Notes: generated by a model not told the origin, from the letters alone. Positions 11,401-23,630 are shown, numbered from the stretch's first letter. The stretch: 64,000 nt of DNA from Varanus komodoensis (GCF_004798865.1 NW_025336481.1:20541407-20605406); one strand, 5' to 3'. Numbers and translations are program-made.

Positions 11401-13059
11401 ATGCTTTGAACAGCCTTCTGGAGGGAATCACTTTGCTCTAGCTTGTGGTGATTGTAGGAATGGAAAAGATGAAGTATGTCTTCGTTTCCCACCACTGATT
11501 GCTATGATTCATTCGGAGGGGGGTGACACTGTCAGCTGTGAAGGCCAGTGCCAAGCAACTGACATTTGCTCCAAAGGAGATGGCTCTGAAGTACCAAGCC
11601 CCGCAAGAGCCTCAACAGAAACTCCTCAGCCCTTTTGGCAGAAAGGAGGGGCAGAGGCAGGTGCCTGGGGCCTGGAAGGCAGCCAAGAACAAGCAGTTGG
11701 TGAAAATACTGTATCTTTTTGCACCCGCCCAATTCTACTCCAGATGAGAAGGAAAGAGGGAGGAGGTGAGCACAGGGACCAGAGGGGAAATCTTTGATTG
11801 ACGGAAGCCATGCAGAGGTGTCCCCCACCCCCTGCCCCAGTTAGTCAACAACACACTTTAAAATCATGCCATGTCTCCCTGCAATGTCAGGTTTCTGTGC
11901 TGTCCATGTATGTCACATCAATAGAGGCTCCTGGAGAATTCTGGGTTGCTGTTGTTTTTTAAAGCAGCTCATTGGTATACACTGAGGTTCAGTGGCTGGC
12001 TATGGCATGCTAAGGGCAAAAGGATACTTTCTGTCTAAACATGCATGGGATTTCATCCTTAGGAAGACAAAGGAAAAGCACCTAAAATTCAGTGGGGGAG
12101 AAGAGCTTGCAATGGCCTACTGGACAGAGCTGTTGTAGTGGTTAACACACTCACATCAGCAAAGCACAAGGAATTGCCATCTGGGTGCTACCCAGAGAAG
12201 CAATTTTACGCCACTTAGAACTTTTCTTAGGCAGTTGTCATGATGTCTGACTACTGAAAAGGCAAATGTTTCCTTTAGAAATGGAAAGCACAGCCAAGAA
12301 GTCTCATTTTGAAGCAGGCTGGGTAGATAGGGGCTGCAGCTCCATTGCAAGTATTTACATGTACACATTCCACCTCCGTGGGAACATGGGCACGGAAGTC
12401 TTGCACACTTTTAGAAGTGGGATTCAGTGAGGTTTGTTCAGGCAGACTAGGAAAAGTCATTTCTTTCATATCAAAATGTAAGCAGATTTTCGAAGAGGGA
12501 TAGAAACAGATTGATCAAAAGTGCCTCATATTGGCAATGTTTACCACCTTTTCAAGGAGACCTGACATGGAGTTCTGTCTTTAGGACAGACTTGCAAATA
12601 AGTCCACAAAAGATACTAGTCCTCAAAACTATTTACTGGGCTGTCTTTGTCCACACATACCTATGCTAGTCAAGAGCACAAAATAAATAAGTTTTATTTT
12701 GAAGTTGAAAAATCACCCCAAAGTTCTCTAGTTTCTTTGGAGTAATTTGTCTTCACTGCCTGCAGCTAAGTCTGCTTTAAGTGTGACTTGTTCTACAGCA
12801 ATTAGGAGGTGACAGCATTTCTAGCCATGCGCTGAAAGCTTCTCCTGCTAATTGTCGAAGAACAAGCAGCTGTTAAAAGGCACAGCTGAAGAAGCTTGTT
12901 GGAAAGCCTATAACTGCTACTTGCAAATACCAGAACCAGAGTAAGAGTTACCATAATTTCGGTTGTCCAAAGGTCTTTTTTCTTGGTGCCTGTCTGGTTC
13001 AGCATCACTTAAAGAGGATCATGACTGTGCACTTTGTATCCCTGAGAGGGAGCTGAAGC
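11401..13059. other. mostly unassigned sequence; possible half MITE of family B
   Basis: Near 12015-12062 the text 'ctttctgtctaaacatgcatgggat' (in part) resembles the right arm of foldback family B (see 32619-32749). Otherwise nothing is recognisable over about 1.6 kb. A tRNA-like phrase 'tgtagtggttaa' near 12133 may mark a SINE head but has no body after it. Confidence 0.35.
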
Positions 13060-13125
13060 TCAGTAGGTCCTAAAGGTGGAAGTCCTAAAACCTGGGAGAG
13101 CCACCACCAGTTATGGTCTTACCAA
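13060..13125 (+). repeat. tRNA-derived SINE, short decayed remnant
   Basis: 'gaagctcagtagg' and 'gggagagccaccaccagt' fit the head and body of the SINE seen at 10421. Too short and diverged for more than a tentative call. Confidence 0.4.
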
Positions 13126-15249
13126 GGCAGGTGGACCTTTGGGCTGACTCAGAAAGAGGCAGCTGCCCAAAAATTTATTTAGAACGAAAACCACCTCCTG
13201 CTTGCATTTAGCTAAATAAAACTCTAGCTTAAGTATAGTAAAAACATTGAGCTGGACATGCAAAAGCTTGATCTGTGAGTACAAGGGGGTCAGAGGGTTT
13301 AGAGTTAGGTAGTGCACATGAAACAATCTTGAGCAGGAGCCTGCAGTGCAAATAATGACTTCTGGAGAATGTGGAGTTGGAAATGAGCCAGCTTTGCTTC
13401 TACAAACCCTGGAATTGTTTGCATTTTCCTGCCTGGGGCACTTAAGTTCTTCTTGCTGGTCTTCATTCCATTTGTGGTGACTCTGTTTCCCTTCCAATCG
13501 GTTCCCCCACACCTCTCCTTTACAAGGACCAGAGGCAACACATGGCCTCATATACCTGTACATTGGACTCCAAGTATTCTATTTTAATAGCTGTCAAACA
13601 GACTCTGACCTGAACCCTTGTGATGGAAAGAATGCAGTGCACATGCACTCTGTTCTCTTTTATCAAGAGGTGTGTCCCCACACAACCCACACAATCACCA
13701 GGGAGGACTCCCAACTGTAATAGTGAAGGCTTGGAAGGAGGGGGAAATAAGGTGTGGGCAGCTGGAAAAGTGAGATTCCCAGAGCACCGCTCTCATGTAG
13801 CAACAGCCACAGCATGGCTCGTGCCCTCTCCTCCTGCTCACAGATCTGGAGAACTGGCACCTTTTGCCTGAGCAACTGGTGACTTTTCAGATAATGTTTG
13901 AAGTGTGGCTCTTCTCTTGAATGTGCAAACAGCTCTTGGGTGGGTGCAAAAGGAAACCCTTCTGAAAAATCATGGGAGGCAGAAAAGGAATTTCCCTGAA
14001 GTTCTTAAGAGGGGGTTGCGGTTTCCCTTGCTTAACCCTTCTCTTAAATACAAAAAGGCTGTAGTGGTCACAAGGATGTGAAATCCTCTCCATCCCTTTC
14101 CACAGGCCACATGTCTCAGAATGCCTTGCAAGTGACACATCGTTGCCTGTCGTGTTGCTCCCACGCCACTCCTGGACGCGCAGTGAGTGGCAAGTTGTGG
14201 GGGCAGGGGGAGTCTCAGGCTGCTTTGAGTGGTTTAAAATGCAAGATACACTCTCCCCCCCCCCCCCAAAAAAAAAGTTCAGCCACTTCATAAGTTTAAG
14301 CAATCTAATCGGTAACCCACTCCTGAACATTTTTGACCTATTTTTCTCCTTTCAAAAAGCAATAGAAAATTAGCTCCTGCTTTTACACTGCTGAGAATAT
14401 TCTCAGGAGTCTGGCAGGGGGAATACTAGCTGACCTTTAGTGCAGTCCTTATGTGGAAGGGACACATCTCCTGAGCAACTCTGCCTGAGAAGAGGACCTA
14501 GAACCTTTGAAGCCAGGTGTCTCCGGGGAACAGGCCTATTCAGAGGCCACATGGACTGGCAATCTTGTGCTTTTGAGCTTTTGCTCACTTACTGACTTTG
14601 TTAAACAAATTTGTCCCAGGACTTGGGCCTAAAGCAGGACTGCACCAGCAATCCACCCCTCTGGTCTTCACCCATTGATCTGCTCCCACAGAGTGTGTGG
14701 GTGTGCATGCAGGCTATGGATGAGCAGTCTGGCCCACCGCAAGTTCCCTACACATATACATGTTGTACACAAGTAGTGCAAAGCAGCTGATGTGGGGATA
14801 GCAGTGCAATCTCATGTCCCTTTTTTATGCATTGAGTATACATGCTTTGACATCTGGAGAGCCAGCAAGGTGGAGTAATAGTTACAATATGCCTTTTCAT
14901 TTAGGCAATTGTTTTAAGGGCAATGCTTCCTGATGCCTGAGATATTTTGCTTTTTAAAATAGTGTATTTGTTTGAGTATGCACAAAATTATTTCTAAGTA
15001 TTTTCTTATGGGCATGTTCTGAAGACTGATGGTTATGACAATAACAAACAAGCTCTGTCCAGCTGTCAGACACAGTTATGAACGCATGCTGAAGAGCATA
15101 ACTCTCCAAACCCTCTGTCCTTGCTTTGTGGTGATTATTTCTGGAAAGCAAAAGGAGATGAAGCCAGAGACCTTGTTACCTGGCTGAGGAATACACACCA
15201 GATTTATGGACAACTCTATCCAGATTCTCTCAATCATGGGTGAGGGAAA
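13126..15249. other. unassigned sequence with a poly-C/poly-A run
   Basis: About 2.1 kb with no nameable element. A C-run followed by an A-run lies at about 14257-14277. A tRNA-SINE-like start 'gccagcaaggtggagtaatagtt' (in part) occurs near 14862 without a recognisable body. Confidence 0.4.
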
Positions 15250-15352
15250 GGGTATCTCCAGATGTTATGGACTTCATCTCCCACTATTCCTGACCATTGG
15301 CCTTGCTGGAAAGGGACTTCTGAGATTTGAAGTCCAAAATATCTGGAGATCT
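15250..15352. mobile_element. foldback MITE, family A
   Basis: The left arm 'ctccagatgttatggacttc' and right arm 'gaagtccaaaatatctggag' are near-perfect inverted repeats around a 'cctgaccattggccttgctgg' type centre. This is the squamate-wide short foldback family also seen at 17856, 28651, 35240, 51905 and 59888. No coding capacity. Confidence 0.8.
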
Positions 15353-15399
15353 TTTTTCTGGTCACCTGAGCACTAAATCGTCACACTACCCCTCCCTTC

Positions 15400-15460
15400 C
15401 CCAACCTGGTGTGCTGCAGATGTGTTGGACTGTACTTTCCAGCATCACCTAGCTGGGAAT
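15400..15460. mobile_element. foldback MITE, family A, half copy
   Basis: 'cccaacctggtgtgctgcag' leads into 'atgtgttggactgtactttc', a single arm of family A. The opposite arm is absent. Confidence 0.6.
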
Positions 15461-15649
15461 TACACACAGAGAGAAGAACAGGGTGTCAAGTCAAAGGCTC
15501 AAAAATTAACTCAGGTCTATAGTTGTGCATATCTCAAAACTTGGCCCTTTCCAGATTCTTTTGAAGTACCAGCACATAAGTCAACACTTTCTTTTAGAAA
15601 TGAAATCTATTTAATTATAGAGGGCCTATTTTTTTTTTAAAAAAAGGGT
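15461..15649. other. unassigned sequence
   Basis: No element recognised; a T-run followed by an A-run lies at about 15630-15648. Confidence 0.4.
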
Positions 15650-15985
15650 TCTTTGCTTAAAGGTCATCACAGCTTTACAATAAACATTTTCAAGGTGGCT
15701 TGCATAAAGCATCTGTTAAAATGGCAATACAGCAAATAACAGCTTTACAAATAAAGCTAACATAAAACACCAGTAAAACAGAAGAACTGTAAATTAGCAA
15801 TAGTTATTATTTTGGCCTAGTGAAAAGCCTGGGCAAATAAATAAGAAAGGTCATGGCAATAGTGCCTGAAATTCCTAAAACTAGGCACCAGATGAGCAAC
15901 CCTGGGGTGAATATTCTAGATTTGGGGTGTCACCACTTATCTCCTCCCTGACAACAGGAACACACAGAGAGAGGCCTCTGGTTAT
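15650..15985. repeat. L2-like interspersed repeat, partial
   Basis: 'tttcaaggtggcttgcataaa', an A-rich run with 'aaacaccagtaaaac', then 'ggcaccagatgagcaaccctggggtga' and 'agagaggcctctg' follow the order of the family noted at 1780 and 42120. Decayed and without coding potential. Confidence 0.5.
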
Positions 15986-16239
15986 TATTAACACACAATC
16001 CATTAATGTGGAAAGTCATGGTCCCTCAGACTCCTAAGTGAACATAGGGTGAATATACTGAGAGATACTGGAAGGATTTTGGTCAAGGTTAATCACTGCT
16101 GGTTACCAGCCATGGTTACCAGTCATGGTAGCTAAATGGAACCTCAGTGTCCAGAGGCAGTGTACCTCAAAATACCAGCTGCTGGAGAAAAGTATAGGAG
16201 GAGGCTGTTGCCTTCCTGCCCTGTTGATGGTTTCTATTT
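15986..16239. other. unassigned sequence
   Basis: No element recognised. Confidence 0.35.
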
Positions 16240-16376
16240 TATTTTATTCTTTTTAATTTCTATACCATCCAACAGCCAAAGCTCTCCAGGTGGTTCACAA
16301 AGCACAAGCCACTGTTGGAAGCTGGATGCCGGACTAGATGCGCCCCTCAACCTCATCCAGCAGGACTGTTATTAAG
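16240..16376 (+). mobile_element. short L2-like tail joined to a CR1/L3-type LINE 3' end
   Basis: The first part, 'tttctataccatccaac' to 'ccaggtggttcacaa', is the tail of the L2-like repeat. The second part, 'ggaagctggatgccggactagatg' (in part) to 'tcatccagcaggactgtt', is the terminal stretch of the CR1/L3-type LINE that is better preserved at 56640-57100. Confidence 0.6.
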
Positions 16377-17030
16377 GAGACAGATGGGTCCCATTCCCTG
16401 ACACGCGATGTTCCTTGAGCAAGTTCCAGCCTTTCTTTCCCTTCCTACACACTAGAGGCTGAGTCACCTGAAACTTTTGGGCATGAATGTGTGCCCTTGC
16501 ATTTCAGTGCAGCCCTCTGTCATGTGGCCTTGCACGTGCAGGGCACCACCCAGCCATCATGGGCACGGTCCACATGATGCCTCTAACACGGGAGCTGCAA
16601 TATGATCCAGTTGGGGGGAAAGACCATCATTACTCTGAGAGCTCCTGCAGTTCGTTGATCGGTCACCCAGACTTGCTCTGAAACTGTTGGGCTGGGGTTT
16701 GACCAAAGCTCCTTAGCATTAGCCTCACTTCTTTGTCTGCCAATGCAATTGTTTCCCAAACCCATTTGGAATTAATAAGGGGTAGGTGGGGATAAACGGC
16801 AAAGGTATTTTCATAGAAGCCCAGAAATGTTTTTTGGATTCTCCATGCCTGTAATGCAGACACATGCACTTGGTCCGAATGCACATGCACTTTTAACACA
16901 CACGTTTTTGCTTTTTAATGTACATTAGCACATCAGTTGTTAAAACAAATTAGCACCACCTTCACACATGCACTAAAGAGGTTCCAAGGCATCATTCATG
17001 AACATGCTTGTAGGCAGGCATTTGGAATCA
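16377..17030. other. unassigned sequence, no gene seen
   Basis: No element recognised in about 650 bases. Confidence 0.4.
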
Positions 17031-17640
17031 GAACATAAGAATACAAGAAGAGCCATGCTGGATCAGACCAAAGTCTTACCCAGTTCAGCATTTTATTCTC
17101 ACAATGGTTAACCAAATGCTGCCCTTGCAACACCCACAAGCTGGGCCTGAGAGCAGTGGAACCCTCCCACTCGTGTTCCTAGCCACTGATAAGCGGCAAC
17201 ACACTGCCTCTGATACGGGACGTAGTATATAACCATCAGGATAGGTAGCCAACAATCATCCTTCCTCTCGGAATTTGTCTAAGTATCTTTCAACACCCTT
17301 CAAATTGCTAGCCATCAAATCTTGTGGAAGTGAACACAATTAGCAACACACTGTGTGAAGAAACACTTTCTTTAATCTATCCTACTAACTCTCATTGCAT
17401 GACCCTGGGTTCTATCATAAGGAAACACCTACTACACAATGCAAAATTTTATGCAACTCTCTTAAGCCCTCCCATCCACATCTTTTCTAAATCAAAAGTT
17501 CCAAATGTCATAACATTTCTTCATCAGGGAATTGCTGAAGTCCTTTAAAAGTTTTGGATATCTTTTCCTGCATTTTTCTAGCTTTTTGCAGTATCCTTTT
17601 TGTGATGCACTGAGCATAACTGTATACATCTCTCCAACAA
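17031..17640 (-). mobile_element. CR1/L3-type LINE, ORF2 C-terminus plus 3' UTR
   Basis: Read on the minus strand, the element ends (plus-strand left side) with the standard tail 'gaacataag...agccatgctggatcagacc'. Upstream comes the 'aatggctactag'-type 3' UTR. Further upstream are decayed codons that resemble the region after the RT ([34 protein letters not shown]). The order matches the plus-strand copy at 56640-57100. The copy is truncated at its 5' side near 17640 and carries many changes, implying considerable age. The formal family name is uncertain, but the CR1 clade is likely because of the protein remnant. Confidence 0.75.
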
Positions 17641-17855
17641 GAATCTGAGTTGAACTCCTATCTCTTTAAAAGAAAAATCCCATCATTTCTTTTAATTCAG
17701 TGTGCAACCCATAGGCAGTACAATGGGATCCCAAGCTTTAGTGGAATATTCATATATATCACACAGTAATGATCTGCCAAAGTAGGAGATTGCCAGTTAT
17801 TCCTACAGCAGGCTAAATAATTACCCATTAGGATCTGGAGACAGGGACCATCTGT
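17641..17855. other. unassigned sequence
   Basis: No element recognised. Confidence 0.35.
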
Positions 17856-17960
17856 CTCCAACCTGGTGCCCTATAGATATGTTGGACTACAACTTTGACC
17901 ATCCATAACTGGGCATGATGAATGTTACAGTCCTGCACATCTGCAAGGTACCAGGTTAGA
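17856..17960. mobile_element. foldback MITE, family A
   Basis: The left arm 'tccaacctggtgccctatag' with 'atgttggactac' and the right arm ending 'aaggtaccaggttagacaagg' (in part) are inverted. The centre is decayed. Same family as 15250. Confidence 0.7.
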
Positions 17961-18295
17961 CAAGGTTGGCCTGACTGGTTTAGAACTGAGGAGAAAGCTT
18001 AACAGGGCCACTTAGCTTACCCTGGGGGCAAAATGAACTATATCTTTATCAAAATCAAGTTTCGTTCTCTTTATTGAACGTGCACCGAAAGAAGCCTCCT
18101 CTCAATGGAAACATGTTGAAATAGACCACACCTAGGGAAAGCTGCATTCCTTCAGGCAGCATGCAAGTCTGTTCAAAGAAAATTTTTCTACCATTGATAG
18201 ATGGATAGATAGGTAAATTGCTAATAACAAATAATACGCTTTTAAAGCATAATACTGCTGCTATTAACCAATGCCTTTTTTGCACATGGGTCTAA
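17961..18295. other. unassigned sequence
   Basis: No element recognised. Confidence 0.35.
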
Positions 18296-18372
18296 GGTTG
18301 CAATCCTATGCATGCCCAGCCAGAAGAATGCCCCACTTAACACTCTACTTTTGAGTAGATCAGGCTGTAATA
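18296..18372. repeat. short foldback repeat, family C (GTTGCAATCCTATGCA)
   Basis: Begins 'ggttgcaatcctatgcatgc' and continues with 'cttttgagtagatcaggctg', the layout of a very common 80-90 bp squamate foldback repeat whose consensus has 'acttctgagtagacatgcat'. The right arm here is eroded. Confidence 0.6.
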
Positions 18373-18857
18373 CAATACTAGAAATGTTTTCTCATTTTAT
18401 CCACCACTGGAATGCAGCTGCCTCCAGGGTGGAAAGCAAAGGGTGACTGGCCACAGAGATAGCCCAGTGGAAACTCTCTACTTTGGACTGTCACCTGATT
18501 CAGATTTTCAAATTGCTTGACAGCCTGCCAACCAAATCCTAACATTAATTAAGTAAATATCACTCTCTCCAGGTGATATTTGGTGAGAGGATCCAGACAT
18601 CTGCAAACATTGCTTACAACAATAATGTCATATGCATGGTCCAATCTACATTCAAAATAGCATGCTACCTGCATCCATTAACTAATTAACACTTTCAGCC
18701 ACATAAATGCACTGTACATCTATCAGTTGTTCACTTTTGGAGGAAATACATGCAAGAAATTGCTGGAGACTGAACTTGCTGGGGAATGTTTTGAGTTATA
18801 GGACTTTTGTCTAAGCATGTGGAGAATTGCGCCCTCTAAACTACTCAAACTGATGTA
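18373..18857. other. unassigned sequence, AT-leaning
   Basis: No element recognised. It contains 'taattaagtaaatatc' and 'aactaattaacac', AT-rich homeodomain-like words without other support. Confidence 0.35.
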
Positions 18858-18955
18858 ACATAGAAACATAGAAACAGAGCGAGTCAGAAGGGGTCTCCCG
18901 GGCCATCTAGTCTGACCTCCAGCACCAGCCGGCTCTGCTCACGACATGTACAGCT
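18858..18955 (-). mobile_element. CR1 LINE 3' end (solo terminal fragment)
   Basis: Plus-strand 'aacatagaaacatagaaac' then 'ggcc atctagtctgacc' is the reverse complement of a CR1 3' terminus (GGTCAGACTAGATGGCC and a terminal short repeat). The same subfamily occurs at 42235, 48408 and 63108. Only the last ~100 bases are present, as expected for strong 5' truncation. Confidence 0.85.
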
Positions 18956-20041
18956 ACAGTTTTTCAAATACACCTCCCACCCCTTTAAAAAACAGAATCA
19001 TCATCATGCCTTTCAACAGGTATGCCTTCAATATCGTTCTTGCTATCTAAGAATCCTCCTAACTCAAGCAAAATTCTCTTGGCTATGGGGGCTGGAGAGG
19101 AGGCTCAGTGCCATTTGGGCAAGACCTACTCCTAATAGGGCTCACTAAATTATGCAGTGACAATATGTTGAGCTCAGCCAAGTATGGACAGCAATCCATG
19201 ATCTGTTTCTTCCAGTGCTTATCTTCTAAAGCAAACAGACTGATCAGAAGTGAGCCCTGTGGCTTTAGTTGTGGAAACATCAGCTCTGCCTGCTGTTGAC
19301 GTTTCATAAGATTCCTTGACTGTTACCTACCAGTGAAATTTGCAAAGGCAAGAGTGTCATAACAAAGGCATCATATGGCAACTTCCCTCTTTGGAGCAGT
19401 CACAAATTACTAGACTCATCCATCGCTTTTTCCTCTTTAAGTCAACAGGAAGGTTCTCTTTGTTGCAGGCAGCGTTGCCTCTGGCATCGCTTCTTCTGCC
19501 TGGGACGCAAGCAAAAAATGTTGCTGGAGGGAACTTCTAAGTGGAATAAATGCCTTAACACCAGGGACAAAACCCTCAGAAATGTCCCAGGCATGGCCGC
19601 GGAGGAAGAGCGAGGCAGCCTGCTCGCAGCTCAAAGCAAGCAATCACAGCTCACAAACGCAAAGCAGAAACATGCAGCCAGGTATGTCAGAAAGCAACCT
19701 TACCTGGTAGAAAGAAGTCTTCTGCGGAAGGAGCTTTCTTCCACTTGTGCTGCCTTAAAATGCAGAACTGCAGTGAAGGGAGTGCCCTGGCTGGCAGCGT
19801 TATAAGTTTCCCCTGCTGGTGTATTGGGATGTGCAACTGGGTGGTGTCCTTTCACTGTGTTTTGGAAGAGTTTCTATGAATCAGTCTGGCTCTAAAGTAG
19901 CGGGAGGTTGGAATTAATACACTACTACGCCCAGCTTACTTGGCAGTGAGCCAGACATTGCTGGGTGGGAACCAGAACTTGCAAAGCCTCCTTTTCTTTG
20001 TGACTCAGTGTAAGAAGGGTGACCTCCAGCCTTATGAGTAA
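18956..20041. other. unassigned sequence, no gene accepted
   Basis: About 1.1 kb. One frame at 19518-19805 (95 codons) contains 'cag|gtatgt' near 19679-19686, a good 5' splice-site word, but no acceptor, conserved domain or homology I recognise supports an exon. Confidence 0.35.
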
Positions 20042-20075
20042 GGGGGGGGGGGGGAGAGAGAGAAAGAAAGTGAGA
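20042..20075. repeat. poly-G followed by purine-rich simple repeat
   Basis: A run of about 13 G then (GA)/(GAAA)-type sequence. Confidence 0.9.
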
Positions 20076-20884
20076 GAAGGCACCCAGTCTACATCTGTTT
20101 AAACAGACCTGAGCCCTGGTTGCCAACCATAAAAAAGGGGGAAATGCCTGGTTACCAATGTGGCAACAATGCAAAGGAGACCCAGTGTGTACAAACAGAG
20201 AAGAGACTGCTCAGATACAGGGTGGTGATGTCCTTATGAGTCACTCACCAACACCACCCCGCCACCATGTAAGGAATGTTGGCTATTCAGAGAGAACAGC
20301 ACTCAGGATACCATGAACTTTGGCTTATTGGAATGCCAGATAATCCAACGGCAGGGCGTGCCTGCTGCGAAGCTCATGGTGAGTATGGAGAGACCGGCTC
20401 GTGTCCATCTTCTGAAGGCAAGTGTGCCTACAAAGCACTGGTGCTGTGGGAATGATATCCTTGTGTGGTGCACCCAGACCAGGGGGGCTTCAGCCCATGA
20501 AGTTCCCCTGCTGTCCTCAGGTTTGCAGGCCTGAACAAGATGCCCTCAGTTTGCCCTCCCTCAGCTCACTTTTTTGGAAGGCAGCCACCCATTTTGGAGA
20601 GCTGGCAGAGGATAGTCCTCTGTTTGAAGGTGTCCTGAAGGGCTGGATTAATGCCAAATAACCAAAAGGAGGGCTTGTCTGCAGGGGCCTTGAAGTTGCC
20701 CATCTACACTCAGCACCTGGACAGCAGACAAAACAGGCAGGCACAGTTCAGCCAGTTGCAGTCTTTGTCACCACAGTGAGATGCATTGCATTTCCATTAA
20801 ACTGACCCTCTCTGGGGACAATGTGTCCGTGCCACCAGTGACCATTTGTTTGCCTTCTCCCTTGGGCCCCATACCACACAGCTG

Positions 20885-20887
<3 letters not shown>
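20076..20887. other. unassigned sequence
   Basis: No element recognised; open frames up to 86 codons only. Confidence 0.4.

Positions 20888-20925
<38 letters not shown>
20888..20925. repeat. (GA)n dinucleotide microsatellite
   Basis: About 19 uninterrupted GA units. It creates Arg-Glu or Ser-Leu repeats in the frames that cross it. Confidence 0.97.
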
Positions 20926-20926
<1 letters not shown>

Positions 20927-22894
20927 ACAAGGCCCGTGGATGGTGGAGCTCCATCTTCTCCCTCACGGCACTGCTTGGTTTCTCCAGGAGCACAGATGAA
21001 AAGGCAGCGGCAAGGTGGGAAAGTGGCACAGCCAGGAGCCACTGGGGGTTGCAACAGGCCTGTGTGAGCTTGGCTGTCATGGTGGAACCAGCAGCAGCTT
21101 CCCTGTAATGAGAACTCTGGAAGATTTCCTTAGCTAATTGTTAATAAGTTACGACTGAGAGAGAAAGGATGGGAAGTTGACAGTCCACTGGCCTAACTGG
21201 GCCTGCAGAGTTTCCCCATCTGGACCATGGGGGCTTGTGGACCCCTCCCCAAGTCCTCTCCTGGAGGCTGCCAGGCATTTAGTGCAGAGCTGCTGTCTCC
21301 AATCTCACAGAATAGTCAGGATTCCCCTCTCTTAGCACACCACTTCTCCTCCACATTGGGGAGGGAGGCCTTCTAGTTGTTCTCCTGCCTCTTTTATCTA
21401 CAAGCCTCTGTAGGGTGCGACACCAGATGGAGGAATGCTCTGCCAGCTTAGACCTTGGCTAGAGAGGCTTCACTGCAGGGTGGTCCAGAACACAGGCCAT
21501 GGGCTCCATGCAGCCCCCAAGGCCTTGTTGTGCGGCTCTCTTGCCACCTGAAGCCCCCATTCCCCCTCCAGGTTGGGTCCCAGCAATGGCATGGGCATGC
21601 TTGCAGCAAGCTCTCCCGAGGCCGCTGGCCCATCCCACTTTCTTCCTGAGTCTCAGGGAAGAGAGTGGGTTGGGATGGCGGCCTTGGGAGGGCTCGCCCC
21701 AGCATACCCGTTCCGCTTCAGCTGAAGAGCGCCTTTGCTTGGGCTGCGGTTGGAGAAGGAACTGCCTGTGATTTTGGCAGAGATCACAGGCCCACAAACT
21801 GTTCTTTTTCATTCAGTTAGGGTTCCCCAGCTCTGAGACCTCATATCAGTTTTCTCCCTCACTTAATTGTTAATTAAATATATTCATTTGCATATATTAA
21901 ATTAAATAACTCTATTGTGAAACCTTTAATGTAATTCACTATCTGCCCCCCAGTTTCCATCTCAAAGTCTTCATGCAGACCCCTAGGTATGAAAAGTTAG
22001 ATCACCCTGCTTCACTGGGTACAGGATTTCCCCAGCCAGGAAAAGTTGGGGCACATCTTAGCAAGTCCAGGAGCTCCAGCTGGCACTTTGGCTTAAGACT
22101 AAATGCTTCCAGGTGGGACCACACAGCCCTGATCCTCTGACTCCCCACTGCACCCCAAACAAGTTTGCCACCCCTCGCCTATGAGGAAAAGCATTGCATC
22201 ATTTCCTATTTCACTTCCCTAAGAAGATTTTAACCATTTAGAGTTTTAACGGACCTTGGCATGTGCCCTATGATACTGACCCCTGGTGCAAGTCTTCTTA
22301 CCTGTCTACAGCTTTGACAGAGACCTGTCTGGGACAGAAGGAGAGAATCCAGGCAGGATAGCTGCCTTTTGCTTTCTAAGGGCTGAAGAGACTTGTTTCT
22401 GAGGAACATTCCTTGTGCTGAGCTTTACAAGCAGAACTCCCTTTTATGATATGAACACATGTTAAGATTTGAGGAGCTCATAGTTTATAGATGGATGTAA
22501 GAGTGGGCCTTCTCAGAACATATCCATAAATTCCCTGCAAGGTTTCCTTTGCCTTCAAGAAGAATGATGAGAGCTGCCTTGGGATTCTATACTATTGTGA
22601 AAGGGAGAGTAAGAAGTTCATTGAGGATGAGGGGGTGGGTGAGCTTGTCTATGCAACAAGATGCACTGAGGTGCCATCAACACTCTGAAAGAGGGAACAT
22701 GACAGTTAGTAAGGCCAGCATGATATCAGGAGATGAGTCTTTAAGCCTGGTCTCTCTTCCTTAAAAGGGAAGTGTTGCCAGGCCTGATTTAGTGCAAAAT
22801 GGTAATGCAAAAACAAGAGCAGCTCCAGTGCAGACATTTCCATTGCCTCTGGAAGTGACTGAAGCCTTGGACTGGTGTATCAGCCATTCCCAGT
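20926..22894. other. unassigned sequence, no gene seen
   Basis: About 2 kb. The stretch 21450-21800 is GC-richer and open in several frames (up to 117 codons) without recognisable domains. The stretch 21845-21945 is very AT-rich (TTAATTGTTAATTAAAT and TTTGCATATATTAAAT), in sharp contrast to its surroundings. No transposon ends identified. Confidence 0.4.
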
Positions 22895-23630
22895 GTGAAG
22901 TCATGGAGGACAGGGAAAGGGCCAGATGACTGGAGAAGGGATACTCTTGTCCCTATCTTCAAGAACGGGGAAGAAGAAGAATTTGGGAACTACAGACCAA
23001 TCAGTCTGACATCAATCCCTGGGAAAATTCTGGAGCAGATTATAAAGTAATCAGTCTGCAAACACCTTGAAAACAATGCAGTGATGATTAGAAGCCAATA
23101 TGGATTCCTCAAGAACAAATCCTGCTAGATAATCTGATTTCATGTTTTGATCAGGTAACCTCCCTGATGGACTGTGGGATGCTGTGGACAGAATCTATGT
23201 TAACTTCGGCAAAGATTTTGACAAAGTGCCCCCTGATCCCTTGATTAGCAAACTAGCTAAAGTGTGCTAGATGGAACAGTGATCAGGTGGATCCACAGGT
23301 GGCTACAGATTCAGACTCAAAGAGTGCTCATCAGTGGCACCTTCTCATACGGGGGGGGGGGGGGAGTTAACAAATGGAGTACTGCAGGATTCAGTCCAGA
23401 ACCCAATGTTCTTCACCATTTTTTATTAATGACCTGGATATAGAAGTACAGGGGACAAGTATCAGTTCTGTAGATGACACAAATCAGAATGGGACAGCTA
23501 ATCCCCTAGAGGCATTCAAGATGCAACTGGACAGTCATCTGAGAGGGATGGTTTAACTTGGAGTCCTGCACTGAGCAGGGGGTTGGACCCAATGGCCCTC
23601 TGGCCCCCTCAAACTTTATGATTCTATGTC
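22895..23630 (+). mobile_element. CR1 LINE, 5'-truncated and internally deleted
   Basis: The start encodes LVPIFKNGEEEEFGNYRPIS, the CR1 reverse transcriptase fingers, then SLTSIPGKILEQIIK and a decayed motif A (VNFGKDFDKVP). Motif C survives as VDDTN near 23473-23487. Only about 25-30 bases later the sequence jumps to LEAFKMQLDSHLRG and the 3' tail 'gggggttggacccaatggcc...atgattctatg'. In the copy at 2110-3512 the same two landmarks are about 750 bases apart, so roughly 700 bases are deleted. A G-run lies at 23351-23366. A stop in 'ataaagtaatcag' and other changes show it is dead. Confidence 0.9.

Noticed and set aside
19518-19805. Possible coding exon ending at a GTATGT donor
   Set aside because: Single splice-site word without acceptor, partner exon or recognisable protein.
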